From: Myxococcota bacterium
GTDB taxonomy: Bacteria; Myxococcota; Polyangia; GCA-2747355; JAKLHH01
Direction: 5' to 3'
Assembly: GCA_022710245.1 (NCBI GenBank)
Contig: JAKLHH010000073.1
Coordinates: 1-13,298, forward strand
DNA: 13,298 nt
The notes under the pieces: model-generated
What the model saw: the letters and a program-made list of their open reading frames with translations, nothing else
Databases searched by the model: none
What the model was told of the DNA's origin: nothing
Shown here: positions 1-7,027 of the stretch, in pieces
Position numbering within the stretch: the first letter of the stretch is position 1
How the letters are laid out: each line of letters opens with the position of its first letter
Made by a program: the position numbers and the translations under genes

Positions 1-9
1 CTTCTTCAT
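1..9 (-). CDS. Start of a leftward gene cut by the window edge
   Basis: Only the first three codons are inside the window: on the minus strand ATG AAG AAG (Met-Lys-Lys), with the ATG at 9-7. The call rests on context rather than protein: a GGAGGT ribosome binding site lies 8 nt before the ATG (minus strand, 18-23) and a plausible sigma-70 promoter lies upstream. Met-Lys-Lys is a common beginning of secreted proteins and lipoproteins, but nothing can be said about function. The gene is divergent from pbpC. Confidence 0.55.
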
Positions 10-47
10 GGGGACGACCTCCAGTGTGTTTTGACCCCCAAGTCGAA

Positions 48-77
48 ATTCGAGGCGTCCCCAACTTCTTTCGTCAA
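48..77 (-). promoter_or_regulatory. Candidate sigma-70 promoter for the left-edge gene
   Basis: On the minus strand there is a TTGACG -35 box (77-72), an 18-nt spacer and a TCGAAT -10 box (53-48, 4 of 6 matches to TATAAT). Transcription would begin near 41, leaving a leader of about 30 nt that contains the GGAGGT ribosome binding site. The first 100 bases are clearly richer in A+T than the rest of the window, as expected for a promoter region. Confidence 0.45.
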
Positions 78-105
78 GCATTCTTCTCTTCTACCACTGA
101 CTCCC

Positions 106-124
106 GCGGCGCCCCACGCGCCGC
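106..124. other. Perfect 7-bp hairpin in the pbpC leader
   Basis: GCGGCGC (106-112) and GCGCCGC (118-124) flank a 5-nt loop. It lies between the left-edge promoter and the preferred pbpC start at 151, so it would be in the pbpC leader RNA. It has no T tract. Such short GC stems arise easily by chance at this base composition, so a role is only a possibility. Confidence 0.25.
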
Positions 125-150
125 CTCGTTGTTGCTGCGAGACCTGTCGC

Positions 151-2718
151 GTGACTGAGAGCTGCACTCGGTCATCCAGTGCCGCATCCCGCGCGGGCTC
201 CTGGCTGCGCGCCCGCACCTGGGACCGCCTCCCCTCGGGTGCACGACGCGTGCTCGGTGCCCCCGCGCGCGCGCTGTCTTCGGTCGCTTCGCTCGCACCG
301 TCGGGGAGCCGGCGACGACGCGTCCTCGGCGCGCCGGCGCGCCTGCTCTCTCGTCTCGCGCCCCCGGGGAGCTGGCGGCGGCGCCTGGTCAAGGCGCTCG
401 GGCTCCTCGCGCTGGTCTTCTACAGCTTCCACCTGCTGCCGCACCGCCCGCTCGCTGACCGCTTCCCCTCCTCGGTCGCCGTCCTCGCGGCCGACGGCAC
501 CCTGCTCCGCCTCACCCTCGCCGAGGACGGCCAGTACCGCCTGTGGACGCCGCTGCCCGAGATCGCGCCGGCGCTGGTGCAGGCGACGCTCCTCTACGAG
601 GACCGCGCCTTCCGCTGGCATCCGGGCGTGAACCTCGCCGCGCTGGTCAGGGCGGTGAGCCAGACCTACCTCCGCGGCGGACCGCGCCAGGGCGGCTCGA
701 CGCTGACCATGCAGCTCGCCCGCCGCCTCTACGGGATCGACTCGCAGCGCGTGTGGGGCAAGCTGCAGCAGATCGCGGGCGCGCTCTACCTCGAGCTCCG
801 CTACAGCAAGCGCGAGCTCCTCGAGGCCTACCTCAACCTGGTCCCGCTCGGCGGCAACCTCGAGGGCGTCGGCGCCGCGAGCCTGGTCTACTTCGGCAAG
901 CCGGCGAGCCGCCTGCAGGTCGCCGAGGCGCTCACCCTCGCGGTGATCCCGCAGTCACCCTCGACGCGCGGCAACCCGCTCGCGCGCGGCAAGCGGCCGC
1001 CCGCCGGGCTCCTCGCGGCGAGGGCGCGCCTCTGGGCGAGCTACCGCTCGCGCCACGCCACCACCGCCGCCGATCGCGCGGCGATGCAGCTCCCGCTCTC
1101 GCTGCGGGGCCTCGGCGAGCTCCCCTTCGCCGCGCCGCACCTCACCGACGCGCTCCTCGCGCAGGCCGCCGCCCGCGGCCCCTCCGGCGCCGCCGAGCGC
1201 GTCATCCGCACCACCCTCTCGCTCCCGCTGCAGCGGATCGTCGAGCGGCAGCTCACTCTGCACGTGGAGCGCCACGCCCGCCTCGGCGTGCAGAACGCGG
1301 TGGCGATGCTGGTCGACGCGCGGACCATGTCGGTGCAGGCCCTCGTCGGCTCGGCGGACTACTTCAATAACGAGATCGCCGGGCAGGTCAACGGCGCCGC
1401 GGCCAAGCGCTCGCCCGGCTCGGCGCTCAAGCCCTTCGTCTACGCGCTCGGCATGGACCAGGGGGTGATCCACCCGGACTCGCTGCTGCGCGACGTGCCG
1501 CGCGCCTTCGGCGGCTACAGCCCGGAGAACTTCGACGGGCAGTTCGCCGGCCCCCTCAGCGCCACGCAGGCGCTCACCCGCAGCCGCAACATCCCCGCGG
1601 TGGGCGTCGCCGCGCACCTCAACCGCCCCACCATCTACCAGTTCCTCAAGACCGCCGGCGTCCTCCTGCCCAGGCCCGAGGAGCACTACGGCCTCGGGCT
1701 GGTCCTCGGCACCGGCGAGGTGACGATGCAGGAGCTCTGCGAGCTCTACGCCGCGCTCGCCAGCGGCGGGGTGGTGCGACCGCTCCGCTTCCGCCAGCGC
1801 GACCCGCTCGCCCCGGGCGTGCGCGTCCTCTCCGCGGAGGCCTCCTTCCTCACGCTGGAGATGCTGCGCGAGGGGCCGCGGCCCGACTGGGCGAGCGTCT
1901 CGGGGAGCCGCGCGCGCAAGGACGTGGCCTGGAAGACGGGCACCTCGTGGGGCTTCCGCGACGCCTGGACCGCGGGGGTCCTCGGGCCCTACGTCCTCGC
2001 CGTCTGGGTCGGCGACTTCTCCGGCGCGAGCAACCCCGCCTTCGTCGGCATCACCGCGGCGGCGCCGCTCTTCTTCTCCATCGCCGACGCGATCCGCGCC
2101 GAGCACCCCGACCGCTTCCCGCGCAAGCGCCCGAGGCCGCCGCAGGGCGTGGCCAAGGTCGAGCTCTGCGCCCTCACCGGCGCGCTGCCCGGCCCGCACT
2201 GCCCGCACCGCAAGCCGGGCTGGTTCATCCCCGGCCGCTCCTCGATCGAGCCCTGCGCGGTGCACCAGGAGCTCGAGCTCGACCTCGCGAGCGGCGAGCG
2301 CGTCTGCGGGCCGCACGAGGGCAGAACGCGCAAGGAGGTCTACGAGGTCTGGCCCTCGGAGCTCGCCGCGCTCTTCGCCCGCGCCGGGCTGCCGCGCCGC
2401 CCGCTGCCGCCGCCCGGCCCCGGCTGCCTCGCGCTCGAGCAGGAGCGCGGCAAGCCGCCGCGCATCACCTCGCCGCTCGCCAGCGCGCGCTACCTCCTCA
2501 ACCCGCGGCGGAGCGCCTGGGAGCCGGTCCCCTTCCTGGCCGAGCTCGAGGGCGACGCGCGCCGCGTCTTCTGGCACGTGGATCGCCGCTTCGTCGGCAG
2601 CTCCGACGCCGGCAAGGCCTTCCTCTGGCGGCCGCAGCCGGGGACGTACCTGGTCCGCGCCGTCGACGATCGCGGGCGCTCGGACAGCGTCACCCTGCGC
2701 GTGGAGCTGGCGCAGTGA
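151..2718 (+). CDS. pbpC: Penicillin-binding protein 1C (bifunctional class A PBP)
   Basis: This is an inner-membrane peptidoglycan synthase with glycosyltransferase and transpeptidase activities. Numbering is from GTG 151 (855 aa; E. coli PbpC is about 770). A basic N-terminus precedes a membrane anchor at about 82-96. The GT51 domain shows the catalytic E150-D151 in EDRAFRWHPG and the QGGSTLTMQL motif at 180-189. The transpeptidase domain shows SALK (Ser424 nucleophile, Lys427), SRN (478-480) and KTGTS (595-599). A Cys-rich linker (from about 673) and a C-terminal BiPBP_C domain (about 768-855) are typical of the 1C class. The frame is open back to TTG 31, but 31-150 has poor codon bias and overlaps the divergent promoter, so I prefer GTG 151; GTG 250 is also possible. 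The last codons overlap the start of the transpeptidase gene, so the two are probably co-expressed. Family assignment is secure; the start is not. Confidence 0.93.
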   Translation: MTESCTRSSSAASRAGSWLRARTWDRLPSGARRVLGAPARALSSVASLAPSGSRRRRVLGAPARLLSRLAPPGSWRRRLVKALGLLALVFYSFHLLPHRPLADRFPSSVAVLAADGTLLRLTLAEDGQYRLWTPLPEIAPALVQATLLYEDRAFRWHPGVNLAALVRAVSQTYLRGGPRQGGSTLTMQLARRLYGIDSQRVWGKLQQIAGALYLELRYSKRELLEAYLNLVPLGGNLEGVGAASLVYFGKPASRLQVAEALTLAVIPQSPSTRGNPLARGKRPPAGLLAARARLWASYRSRHATTAADRAAMQLPLSLRGLGELPFAAPHLTDALLAQAAARGPSGAAERVIRTTLSLPLQRIVERQLTLHVERHARLGVQNAVAMLVDARTMSVQALVGSADYFNNEIAGQVNGAAAKRSPGSALKPFVYALGMDQGVIHPDSLLRDVPRAFGGYSPENFDGQFAGPLSATQALTRSRNIPAVGVAAHLNRPTIYQFLKTAGVLLPRPEEHYGLGLVLGTGEVTMQELCELYAALASGGVVRPLRFRQRDPLAPGVRVLSAEASFLTLEMLREGPRPDWASVSGSRARKDVAWKTGTSWGFRDAWTAGVLGPYVLAVWVGDFSGASNPAFVGITAAAPLFFSIADAIRAEHPDRFPRKRPRPPQGVAKVELCALTGALPGPHCPHRKPGWFIPGRSSIEPCAVHQELELDLASGERVCGPHEGRTRKEVYEVWPSELAALFARAGLPRRPLPPPGPGCLALEQERGKPPRITSPLASARYLLNPRRSAWEPVPFLAELEGDARRVFWHVDRRFVGSSDAGKAFLWRPQPGTYLVRAVDDRGRSDSVTLRVELAQ

Positions 2719-3767
2719 GCCGGGGAGCGGCGCCGCACAGGTCGGGCGGTCGTGCGGAGCTGCCGCGACCAACACCCTCCCGATGCTCTGCCACCTCCAG
2801 GGCGGCAACCGCGTCCATCCTCGCCTCGCTTGTGCTCCTCGCCGCCTGCAGCGATGAGCGCTCCGGCGCGCAGCGCCTGGCCTCCGAGGGGCTCACGCTG
2901 CGCGCGCTCCTCGCGCACCCCTTCTACCTGGTCAAGGAGGGCGGCACGCGGAGCCTGCCGCCGCGCGAGCAGAAGCTGCTCCGCGGCTTCGGCGTCACCG
3001 TGCGCGAGGTCCTGGTCGAGAAGGGGGAGCGGATCGGGGTCACGGCGAGCGGCCTCCGCCTGCGCCTGCGCGACCTCGAGCCGCCGCTCCTCGCGCCCTT
3101 CGAGGGGGTCGAGCTCCTCGGCCGCCCGCTCGAGCTCGCCTGGGTGCTCCGCGACGGGGCGCCGCTCCTGCGCGCGCCCGAGCCCGGCGCGCGCGCGGTG
3201 CGTCGCCTCGCCCGCCTCGCGCGCGTGCAGCTCGCGCGCCGCGACGGACCGGCGGGCTTTCGCGCGGTCGCCGGCGGCTGGATGCGCGAGGCCGACCTGG
3301 CGATCCCCACCCTCTCCAGCCGCCCGCCCGAGGTGGGCCCAGGCGAGCGCTGGCTCGACGTCAGCCTCCGCTCGCAGACGCTGGTCGCCTACCAGGGCAG
3401 CCGCCCGGTCTTCGCCACGCTGATCTCGAGCGGCGTCGGCGGCCCCGGCAGCGCCTTCGCCACGCCTGTCGGCACGCACCGCATCATCGCCAAGCGCCTG
3501 ATGACCTCGATGTCGAACCTCGAGCACACCGGCGTCGACGCCTACTACTCCTACGAGGAGGTCCCGCTCGCGCAGTTCATCGGGCGCCAGGCGCTGCACG
3601 GCGTCTACTGGCACGACGGCTTCGGCCAGGTGAAGAGCCACGGCTGCGTCAACCTCTCGCTCCGCGACGCGCTCCGGCTCTTCGACTTCACCAGCCCGAC
3701 GCTCCCCGCCGGCGCGAGCGAGGTCACCGCGGAGGGGCGAGGGGGGACCGTGGTGCGGGTGCGCTGA
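2715..3767 (+). CDS. Lipoprotein L,D-transpeptidase (YkuD domain)
   Basis: The product is 350 aa. A hydrophobic segment at about 33-44 ends in the lipobox LAAC (Cys45), so it is probably an envelope lipoprotein. Residues 60-190 hold a beta-rich, SH3-like accessory region I cannot name. The C-terminal YkuD catalytic domain carries His295 and the SHGCVN motif at 308-313, with Cys311 as nucleophile. The family makes 3-3 cross-links in peptidoglycan or attaches proteins to it; which one applies here cannot be read. GTG 2715 is the only usual start that keeps the signal peptide. It overlaps the pbpC stop as GTGA, with GGAG 8 nt upstream, which suggests translational coupling. The N-terminal region before the hydrophobic segment is long (about 32 residues), and residues 4-20 are encoded by the 51-nt repeat element, which is odd for a signal sequence. 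Confidence 0.9.
   Translation: MSRGAAPHRSGGRAELPRPTPSRCSATSRAATASILASLVLLAACSDERSGAQRLASEGLTLRALLAHPFYLVKEGGTRSLPPREQKLLRGFGVTVREVLVEKGERIGVTASGLRLRLRDLEPPLLAPFEGVELLGRPLELAWVLRDGAPLLRAPEPGARAVRRLARLARVQLARRDGPAGFRAVAGGWMREADLAIPTLSSRPPEVGPGERWLDVSLRSQTLVAYQGSRPVFATLISSGVGGPGSAFATPVGTHRIIAKRLMTSMSNLEHTGVDAYYSYEEVPLAQFIGRQALHGVYWHDGFGQVKSHGCVNLSLRDALRLFDFTSPTLPAGASEVTAEGRGGTVVRVR
2725..2775 (+). repeat. 51-nt covarying hairpin element, copy 1
   Basis: This copy begins 6 nt after the pbpC stop and matches 10398-10448 at 44 of 51 positions without gaps. The predicted fold has an outer stem 2727-2731/2762-2766 (GCGGC/GCCGC) and an inner stem 2733-2738/2752-2757 (CCGCAC/GTGCGG). A bulged A (2739) and a closing pair 2740-2751 follow. 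The loop GTCGGGCGGT (2741-2750) is identical in both copies, as are the 3' 18 nt. It lies 10 nt past the transpeptidase start codon and is also translated. I do not recognise a known RNA family. Confidence 0.75.
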
Positions 3768-3771
3768 GTCG

Positions 3772-3786
3772 AGCGCCCTCCGCGCT
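3772..3786. terminator. Weak hairpin between convergent genes
   Basis: AGCGC (3772-3776) and GCGCT (3782-3786) form a 5-bp stem with a 5-nt loop in the 55-bp gap between the stops of the transpeptidase gene and the leftward PDZ lipoprotein gene. There is no T run on either strand, so terminator function is uncertain; the position between converging genes is the main argument. Confidence 0.25.
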
Positions 3787-3822
3787 TGCGCGCTTGACGC
3801 TGCTTCCAGTCCGCGCGTGGAA

Positions 3823-4449
3823 TCAGGGCTCGATGTGGTACTGCAGCTCGAGGAGCTGGGACCGACGCCGCACCACGAGGGAGAACTTCTTCGCGCTCTT
3901 CACGTTGGTGAAAGCCTTGAGGACCTGCTCCGCCGTGGTGAAGGGCATCCCGTTGCTCTTCTCGACGGCGTCACCGTTCTGCAGACCCAGCGCGGACCAG
4001 AAGCTCCCCGGGCGGATCGCGTAGAGCACGAAGCCAGCCGGCGCGCCGTTCCGGACCGAGGGTACGATCCGTACAGACCGAGCGAGCGCCATCGAGTCCC
4101 GGAGGAACCCGTCGAGCTCGGCGCGCTTGAGCCGGTACTTGTTGACCTCGACCTTCTTCGCCTCCCCGGACCCGCTCTCGCCGGGCAGTGCCCCCTCGAG
4201 GAGCTTCAAGCCCTGCATCGCCGACCGCACCAGCGCGTTCACGGCCTTGGTCACGAGCTCCTCGAGCCGCCGCTCGCTCACGGTCGCGAGCGCCTGCTGC
4301 TCGCGCCTGACGGTCTGCAGCTCCGTCGCGCAGCGCGCCTGCTCGGCGCGCAGGAGGGCGAGCTCTCGCTCCACGCGCTGGAGCACCTCCTCGGTGCGCG
4401 TGGAGGCACAGCCGGTCGCGAGCAAGACGAGCCAGAGCAGCCAGCGCAT
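3823..4449 (-). CDS. Lipoprotein with coiled coil and GspC-like PDZ domain
   Basis: The product is 208 aa from the ATG at 4449, which has GGAGGT a few bases upstream; an ATG 21 nt further up is less likely. The N-terminus MRWLLWLVLLATGC is a lipoprotein signal with Cys14 as lipidation site. Residues about 18-85 are charged and heptad-like (probable coiled coil). Residues about 100-208 resemble the C-terminal domain of type II secretion protein GspC: KRAELDGFLRD, RIVPS, an IRPGS segment, LGLQNGDAV, and a terminal strand LLELQYHIEP. In GspC this domain is tethered by an inner-membrane helix and follows an HR domain; here a lipid anchor and coiled coil replace them. No other secretion gene lies nearby. 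A role as periplasmic adaptor is inference. It is last in the leftward block and convergent with the transpeptidase gene. Confidence 0.82.
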   Translation of the reverse strand: MRWLLWLVLLATGCASTRTEEVLQRVERELALLRAEQARCATELQTVRREQQALATVSERRLEELVTKAVNALVRSAMQGLKLLEGALPGESGSGEAKKVEVNKYRLKRAELDGFLRDSMALARSVRIVPSVRNGAPAGFVLYAIRPGSFWSALGLQNGDAVEKSNGMPFTTAEQVLKAFTNVKSAKKFSLVVRRRSQLLELQYHIEP

Positions 4450-4578
4450 GGCACCTCCGCACGTCAGCATACCGCAGGCCGCGTTCGCCGCGAAGGCTGG
4501 CTCGACCCCGGGAGCGAGCTCTGAGCGGGCGCGGCCGTCTCCGGCAGGACGTCGAGTGATCCCCTCCCCGGTGAACGA

Positions 4579-5526
4579 TCAGCGCGGCTGCGCGCGGAAC
4601 CACTCCACGAAGCGCGCGAGCCCCTCCTCCATCGGCACCTTCGGCTCGTAGCCGAGCTCGCTCGCCGAGCGCTTGAGCGAGGCGCAGGTGATCGGCACAT
4701 CGCCCGCCTGGTCCGGCCCCGGCTCCACCGCCACCGCGCGGCCGAGCGCGCGGCTGATGGCGGCGACCAGCTCGCGCAGCAGCAGCGGCCGCGAGTTGCC
4801 GAGGTTGTAGCCGCGGACGTCGCGCCCCTCGCGGTCGAGCGCGGCGAGCGTCCCGGCCACGATGTCCTCGATGAAGGTGTAGTCGCGCCCGGAGCCGCCG
4901 TCGCCGAAGACCGGGATCGGCCTGCCCTCCTCGGCGAGACGCACGAACTTGTGGATCGCCATCTCCGGCCGCTGCCGCGGGCCGTAGACGGTGAAGTAGC
5001 GCAGGCAGGCGATCGCCATCCCGTAGAGGTGCCCGTAGGTGGCGCAGACCGCCTCGGTGGCGCGCTTGCTCGCCGCGTAGGGCGAGGCGGGCTGGTCGCA
5101 GGGGTCCTCCTCGCTGAAGGGCACCTTCGAGCGCGCGCCGTAGACCGAGGAGGAGGAGGCGACCGCGAGCCGGCCGATCCCGCGCCGCCGGCAGGCCTCG
5201 AGGAGCACCGTGGTCCCCTCGACGTTGACGCGCATGTAGCGCGCCGGCTCGGCGATCGAGGGCCGCACGCCGGCGAGCGCCGCGAGGTGCACCACCGCGT
5301 CGACGCCGTCGGTCAGGCGCGCGAGGAGCTCGCCGTCGAGGAGCTCACCCTCGTGAAGCTGGAAGCGCGGCCCCGCGCGCAGCCCCGCCAGGTTCCGCTC
5401 CTTGATCGCGCGGTCGTAGAAGCGGTCGAAGTTGTCGAGGCCGATCACCTCGTCGCCGCGCGCGACGAGCGCCTCGCTGACCGAGGAGCCGATGAACCCC
5501 GCCGCGCCTGTCACCAGGATGCGCAT
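4579..5526 (-). CDS. NAD-dependent UDP-sugar epimerase (extended SDR family)
   Basis: The product is 315 aa, the usual length for the family. The Rossmann motif GAAGFIG lies at 7-13 and D31 would bind the NAD ribose. The catalytic set is Ser125/126, Tyr150 and Lys154 (YAASK). The segments AGVRPSI (85-91) and YTVYGPRQRPEMA resemble UDP-glucuronate 4-epimerases and related CapI/GalE-like enzymes more than classical GalE, but the exact sugar cannot be fixed from sequence alone. It would act in the cytoplasm, supplying nucleotide sugars for surface polysaccharide. The ATG at 5526 has GGAGAG about 8 nt upstream. It starts 58 bp after the cysteine-rich lipoprotein gene, so the two may share a transcript. 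No glycosyltransferase is adjacent. Confidence 0.9.
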   Translation of the reverse strand: MRILVTGAAGFIGSSVSEALVARGDEVIGLDNFDRFYDRAIKERNLAGLRAGPRFQLHEGELLDGELLARLTDGVDAVVHLAALAGVRPSIAEPARYMRVNVEGTTVLLEACRRRGIGRLAVASSSSVYGARSKVPFSEEDPCDQPASPYAASKRATEAVCATYGHLYGMAIACLRYFTVYGPRQRPEMAIHKFVRLAEEGRPIPVFGDGGSGRDYTFIEDIVAGTLAALDREGRDVRGYNLGNSRPLLLRELVAAISRALGRAVAVEPGPDQAGDVPITCASLKRSASELGYEPKVPMEEGLARFVEWFRAQPR

Positions 5527-5583
5527 GGCCGTCTCTCCGGGCGGCGAGGCCCTCCCGCCGCCCTCGTCTTGGTGTTCGCGCGG

Positions 5584-6015
5584 CTAGTGCTTCGCGCCGC
5601 TGTCCTTGGGGAGGTTCGCGCCGGCGTCGACGAGGTGGTTGCAGCTCGAAGGAATCCCCGCCTCGGCGAAGAAGCAGTACCCGCAGAGGCCGAGGATGTT
5701 GTCCGGCGCGCTGGTGTCACACAGCGTATAGGTCTTGGGGTAGCAACCGCTGGCGAAGAAGCGGCAGTCGCCGTTGGTCCCGTTGCAGGCCGCGACCGGG
5801 TTCGGGCCCGCGCAGTTGCAGCCCCAGCAGTAGACCTTGTCCTTGCTGAAGGCGTTCGGCGGCAGGTCGCAGTCGGAGATACTGTTCACCAGCTTGCAGA
5901 CGTAGTTGTCTGCCTGCGACGTCCCCTCACCGACCCTGGCGTCCTTGTTCGGGTCTTCTCCCTTGCACCCCCCGAGGAGGGCCATCGTGAGCAGCAGTGC
6001 CAGGACTGATCGCAT
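5584..6015 (-). CDS. Cysteine-rich lipoprotein of unknown function
   Basis: The product is 143 aa from ATG 6015, which is preceded by GGAGGT at ideal spacing; longer versions of the frame lack a signal peptide at their start. Residues 1-17 are a lipoprotein signal ending LLGGC. The mature part has twelve further cysteines (40, 49, 63, 66, 68, 77, 84, 91, 99, 111, 114, 125), including the cluster CWGCNC, an even number that fits up to six disulfides in the periplasm or on the surface. The tail contains DAGANLPKDSGAKH, a style seen in lipoproteins of Polyangia-type bacteria. I recognise no named family. It lies upstream of the epimerase gene in the same direction, with a 194-bp leader region before it. 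Confidence 0.8.
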   Translation of the reverse strand: MRSVLALLLTMALLGGCKGEDPNKDARVGEGTSQADNYVCKLVNSISDCDLPPNAFSKDKVYCWGCNCAGPNPVAACNGTNGDCRFFASGCYPKTYTLCDTSAPDNILGLCGYCFFAEAGIPSSCNHLVDAGANLPKDSGAKH

Positions 6016-6139
6016 GCACACCTCCAGAGCACCAGGGCAGCAAGGCTCGTGCCACGGGTGCCCGTCTCCGGACATTGTCGATCGAGGCGTTTGCTCCGCG
6101 CGTCGGGCGCTGCCAATGGGATGCCGGGCCCCAGCTGTG

Positions 6140-6170
6140 GCGGCCACACCACGGGGCGCGGTCACACCAC
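6140..6170. repeat. Two 13-bp direct repeats upstream of the cysteine-rich lipoprotein gene
   Basis: GCGGCCACACCAC (6140-6152) and GCGGTCACACCAC (6158-6170) differ at one base and are 18 bp apart start to start. They lie about 125-155 bp upstream of the lipoprotein start codon, in the 194-bp gap that otherwise holds no gene. An activator or repressor binding site is possible; I found no convincing -35/-10 pair in this gap. Confidence 0.35.
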
Positions 6171-6209
6171 CCGGCGGCGGCACGACCGTCCCCGTGCGCG
6201 AGGTCACGC

Positions 6210-7001
6210 TCACTGCGGCTCCAGCCGCGCCAGCGCCACGGTGATGTTGTCGACGCCGCCGTTCGCGTTGGCCATCTCCACCAGCCGCTCGCAGCAGCGG
6301 TCGAGGTCCTTCTCCGTCATCAGCACCTTGGCCATCTCGGGCCCGTCCACCATGCCCGAGAGCCCGTCCGAGCAGAGCAGGTAGACGTCGCCGATGTGCG
6401 GCTCCTCCTTCACGATGTCGACCGCCACCGTCTCCTTCATCCCGAGCGCCCGCACGATGACGTTCTTGTGCGGGAAGCGATCGACGTCCTCGGGGGCGAT
6501 CCGCTTCATCTTGATGTAGTCGTTGAGCAGCGAGTGGTCCTCGGTGACCTGGCGGATCTTGCCGTCGCGGATCAGGTAGACCCGGCTGTCGCCGACGTGC
6601 GCGACCAGCACCTGGTCGTCGCAGAAGAGGCAGGAGACCAGCGTGGTGCCCATGCCGCGACTGCGAGTGTCGCGCTGGGCCATCTCGAAGATCTTCAGGT
6701 TCGCGAGCTTGATCCCGGTGACCAGCCGGTTCTCGTCGAGACGGTTGTCGCGGTCGATCATGAACGGCCAGGTGATCTTGGGATCCTCGGCGGTCGAGTG
6801 GAAGAACCCCGAGACGGTCTCCACCGCGAGCTTGCTGGCGAGGTCCCCCGCCGCGTGGCCGCCCATCCCGTCGGCCACCATCACCAGCCGCTCCTCGTCC
6901 GGGAGGTAGAGGTTGTCCTCGTTATGCGTCCGCTTCATGCCGACGTCGGTCTCGCCGGCGAAGCGTACCCGCATGCCATCCATCGGGAAGGAGGTGCTCA
7001 T
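6210..7001 (-). CDS. PP2C-type serine/threonine phosphatase
   Basis: The product is 263 aa from ATG 7001, near the usual 240-260 for bacterial stand-alone PP2C (Stp/PrpC type). All metal-site motifs are present: NEDN (27-30), DGMGG (44-48), GTTL, GDSRVY, SDGL (Asp212) and DNIT (Asp251). It would remove phosphate from Ser/Thr in the cytoplasm, usually opposing Hanks-type kinases; no kinase is in the window. There is no signal peptide or membrane segment. A TTG start at 7028 and an ATG at 6983 are alternatives; 7001 has a weak AGG ribosome binding site. A candidate promoter lies just upstream, so it may be transcribed separately from the DUF192 gene. Confidence 0.93.
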   Translation of the reverse strand: MSTSFPMDGMRVRFAGETDVGMKRTHNEDNLYLPDEERLVMVADGMGGHAAGDLASKLAVETVSGFFHSTAEDPKITWPFMIDRDNRLDENRLVTGIKLANLKIFEMAQRDTRSRGMGTTLVSCLFCDDQVLVAHVGDSRVYLIRDGKIRQVTEDHSLLNDYIKMKRIAPEDVDRFPHKNVIVRALGMKETVAVDIVKEEPHIGDVYLLCSDGLSGMVDGPEMAKVLMTEKDLDRCCERLVEMANANGGVDNITVALARLEPQ

Positions 7002-7027
7002 CCGAGCCTGCCGCTGTCGTTTCTGCA

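Noticed and set aside
106..147. Hairpin in the pbpC leader as another copy of the 51-nt element
   Set aside because: It shares GCGGCGCCCC and a loosely similar GCTGCGAGACC end, but the invariant loop is missing and the position is upstream of a gene rather than after a stop codon. Kept only as a weak hairpin.
31..150. N-terminal extension of PbpC from TTG 31
   Set aside because: Third codon positions are not GC-rich, the stretch includes the promoter of the divergent left-edge gene, and the resulting residues (CCCETC) do not look like a PBP tail. The frame is simply open.
1947..2714. Upstream extension of the transpeptidase frame inside pbpC
   Set aside because: It is the +2 frame of pbpC and gives Arg/Ala-rich nonsense; the lipoprotein signal fixes the real start near 2715.
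955..2808. Long open frame on the minus strand opposite pbpC (about 617 codons)
   Set aside because: It lies fully antisense to a clearly conserved gene and its translation is Arg/Ala/Gly-rich without motifs. At this GC content stop codons are rare in antisense frames.
4500..4519. GCTCG/CGAGC inverted repeat after the epimerase gene as a terminator
   Set aside because: A 5-bp stem with a 10-nt loop and no T tract is expected by chance in this composition.
6095..6115. GCGCGTCGGGCG as a further copy of the 51-nt element
   Set aside because: Only part of the loop is shared (GTCGGGCG); the outer stem and the conserved 3' flank are absent.
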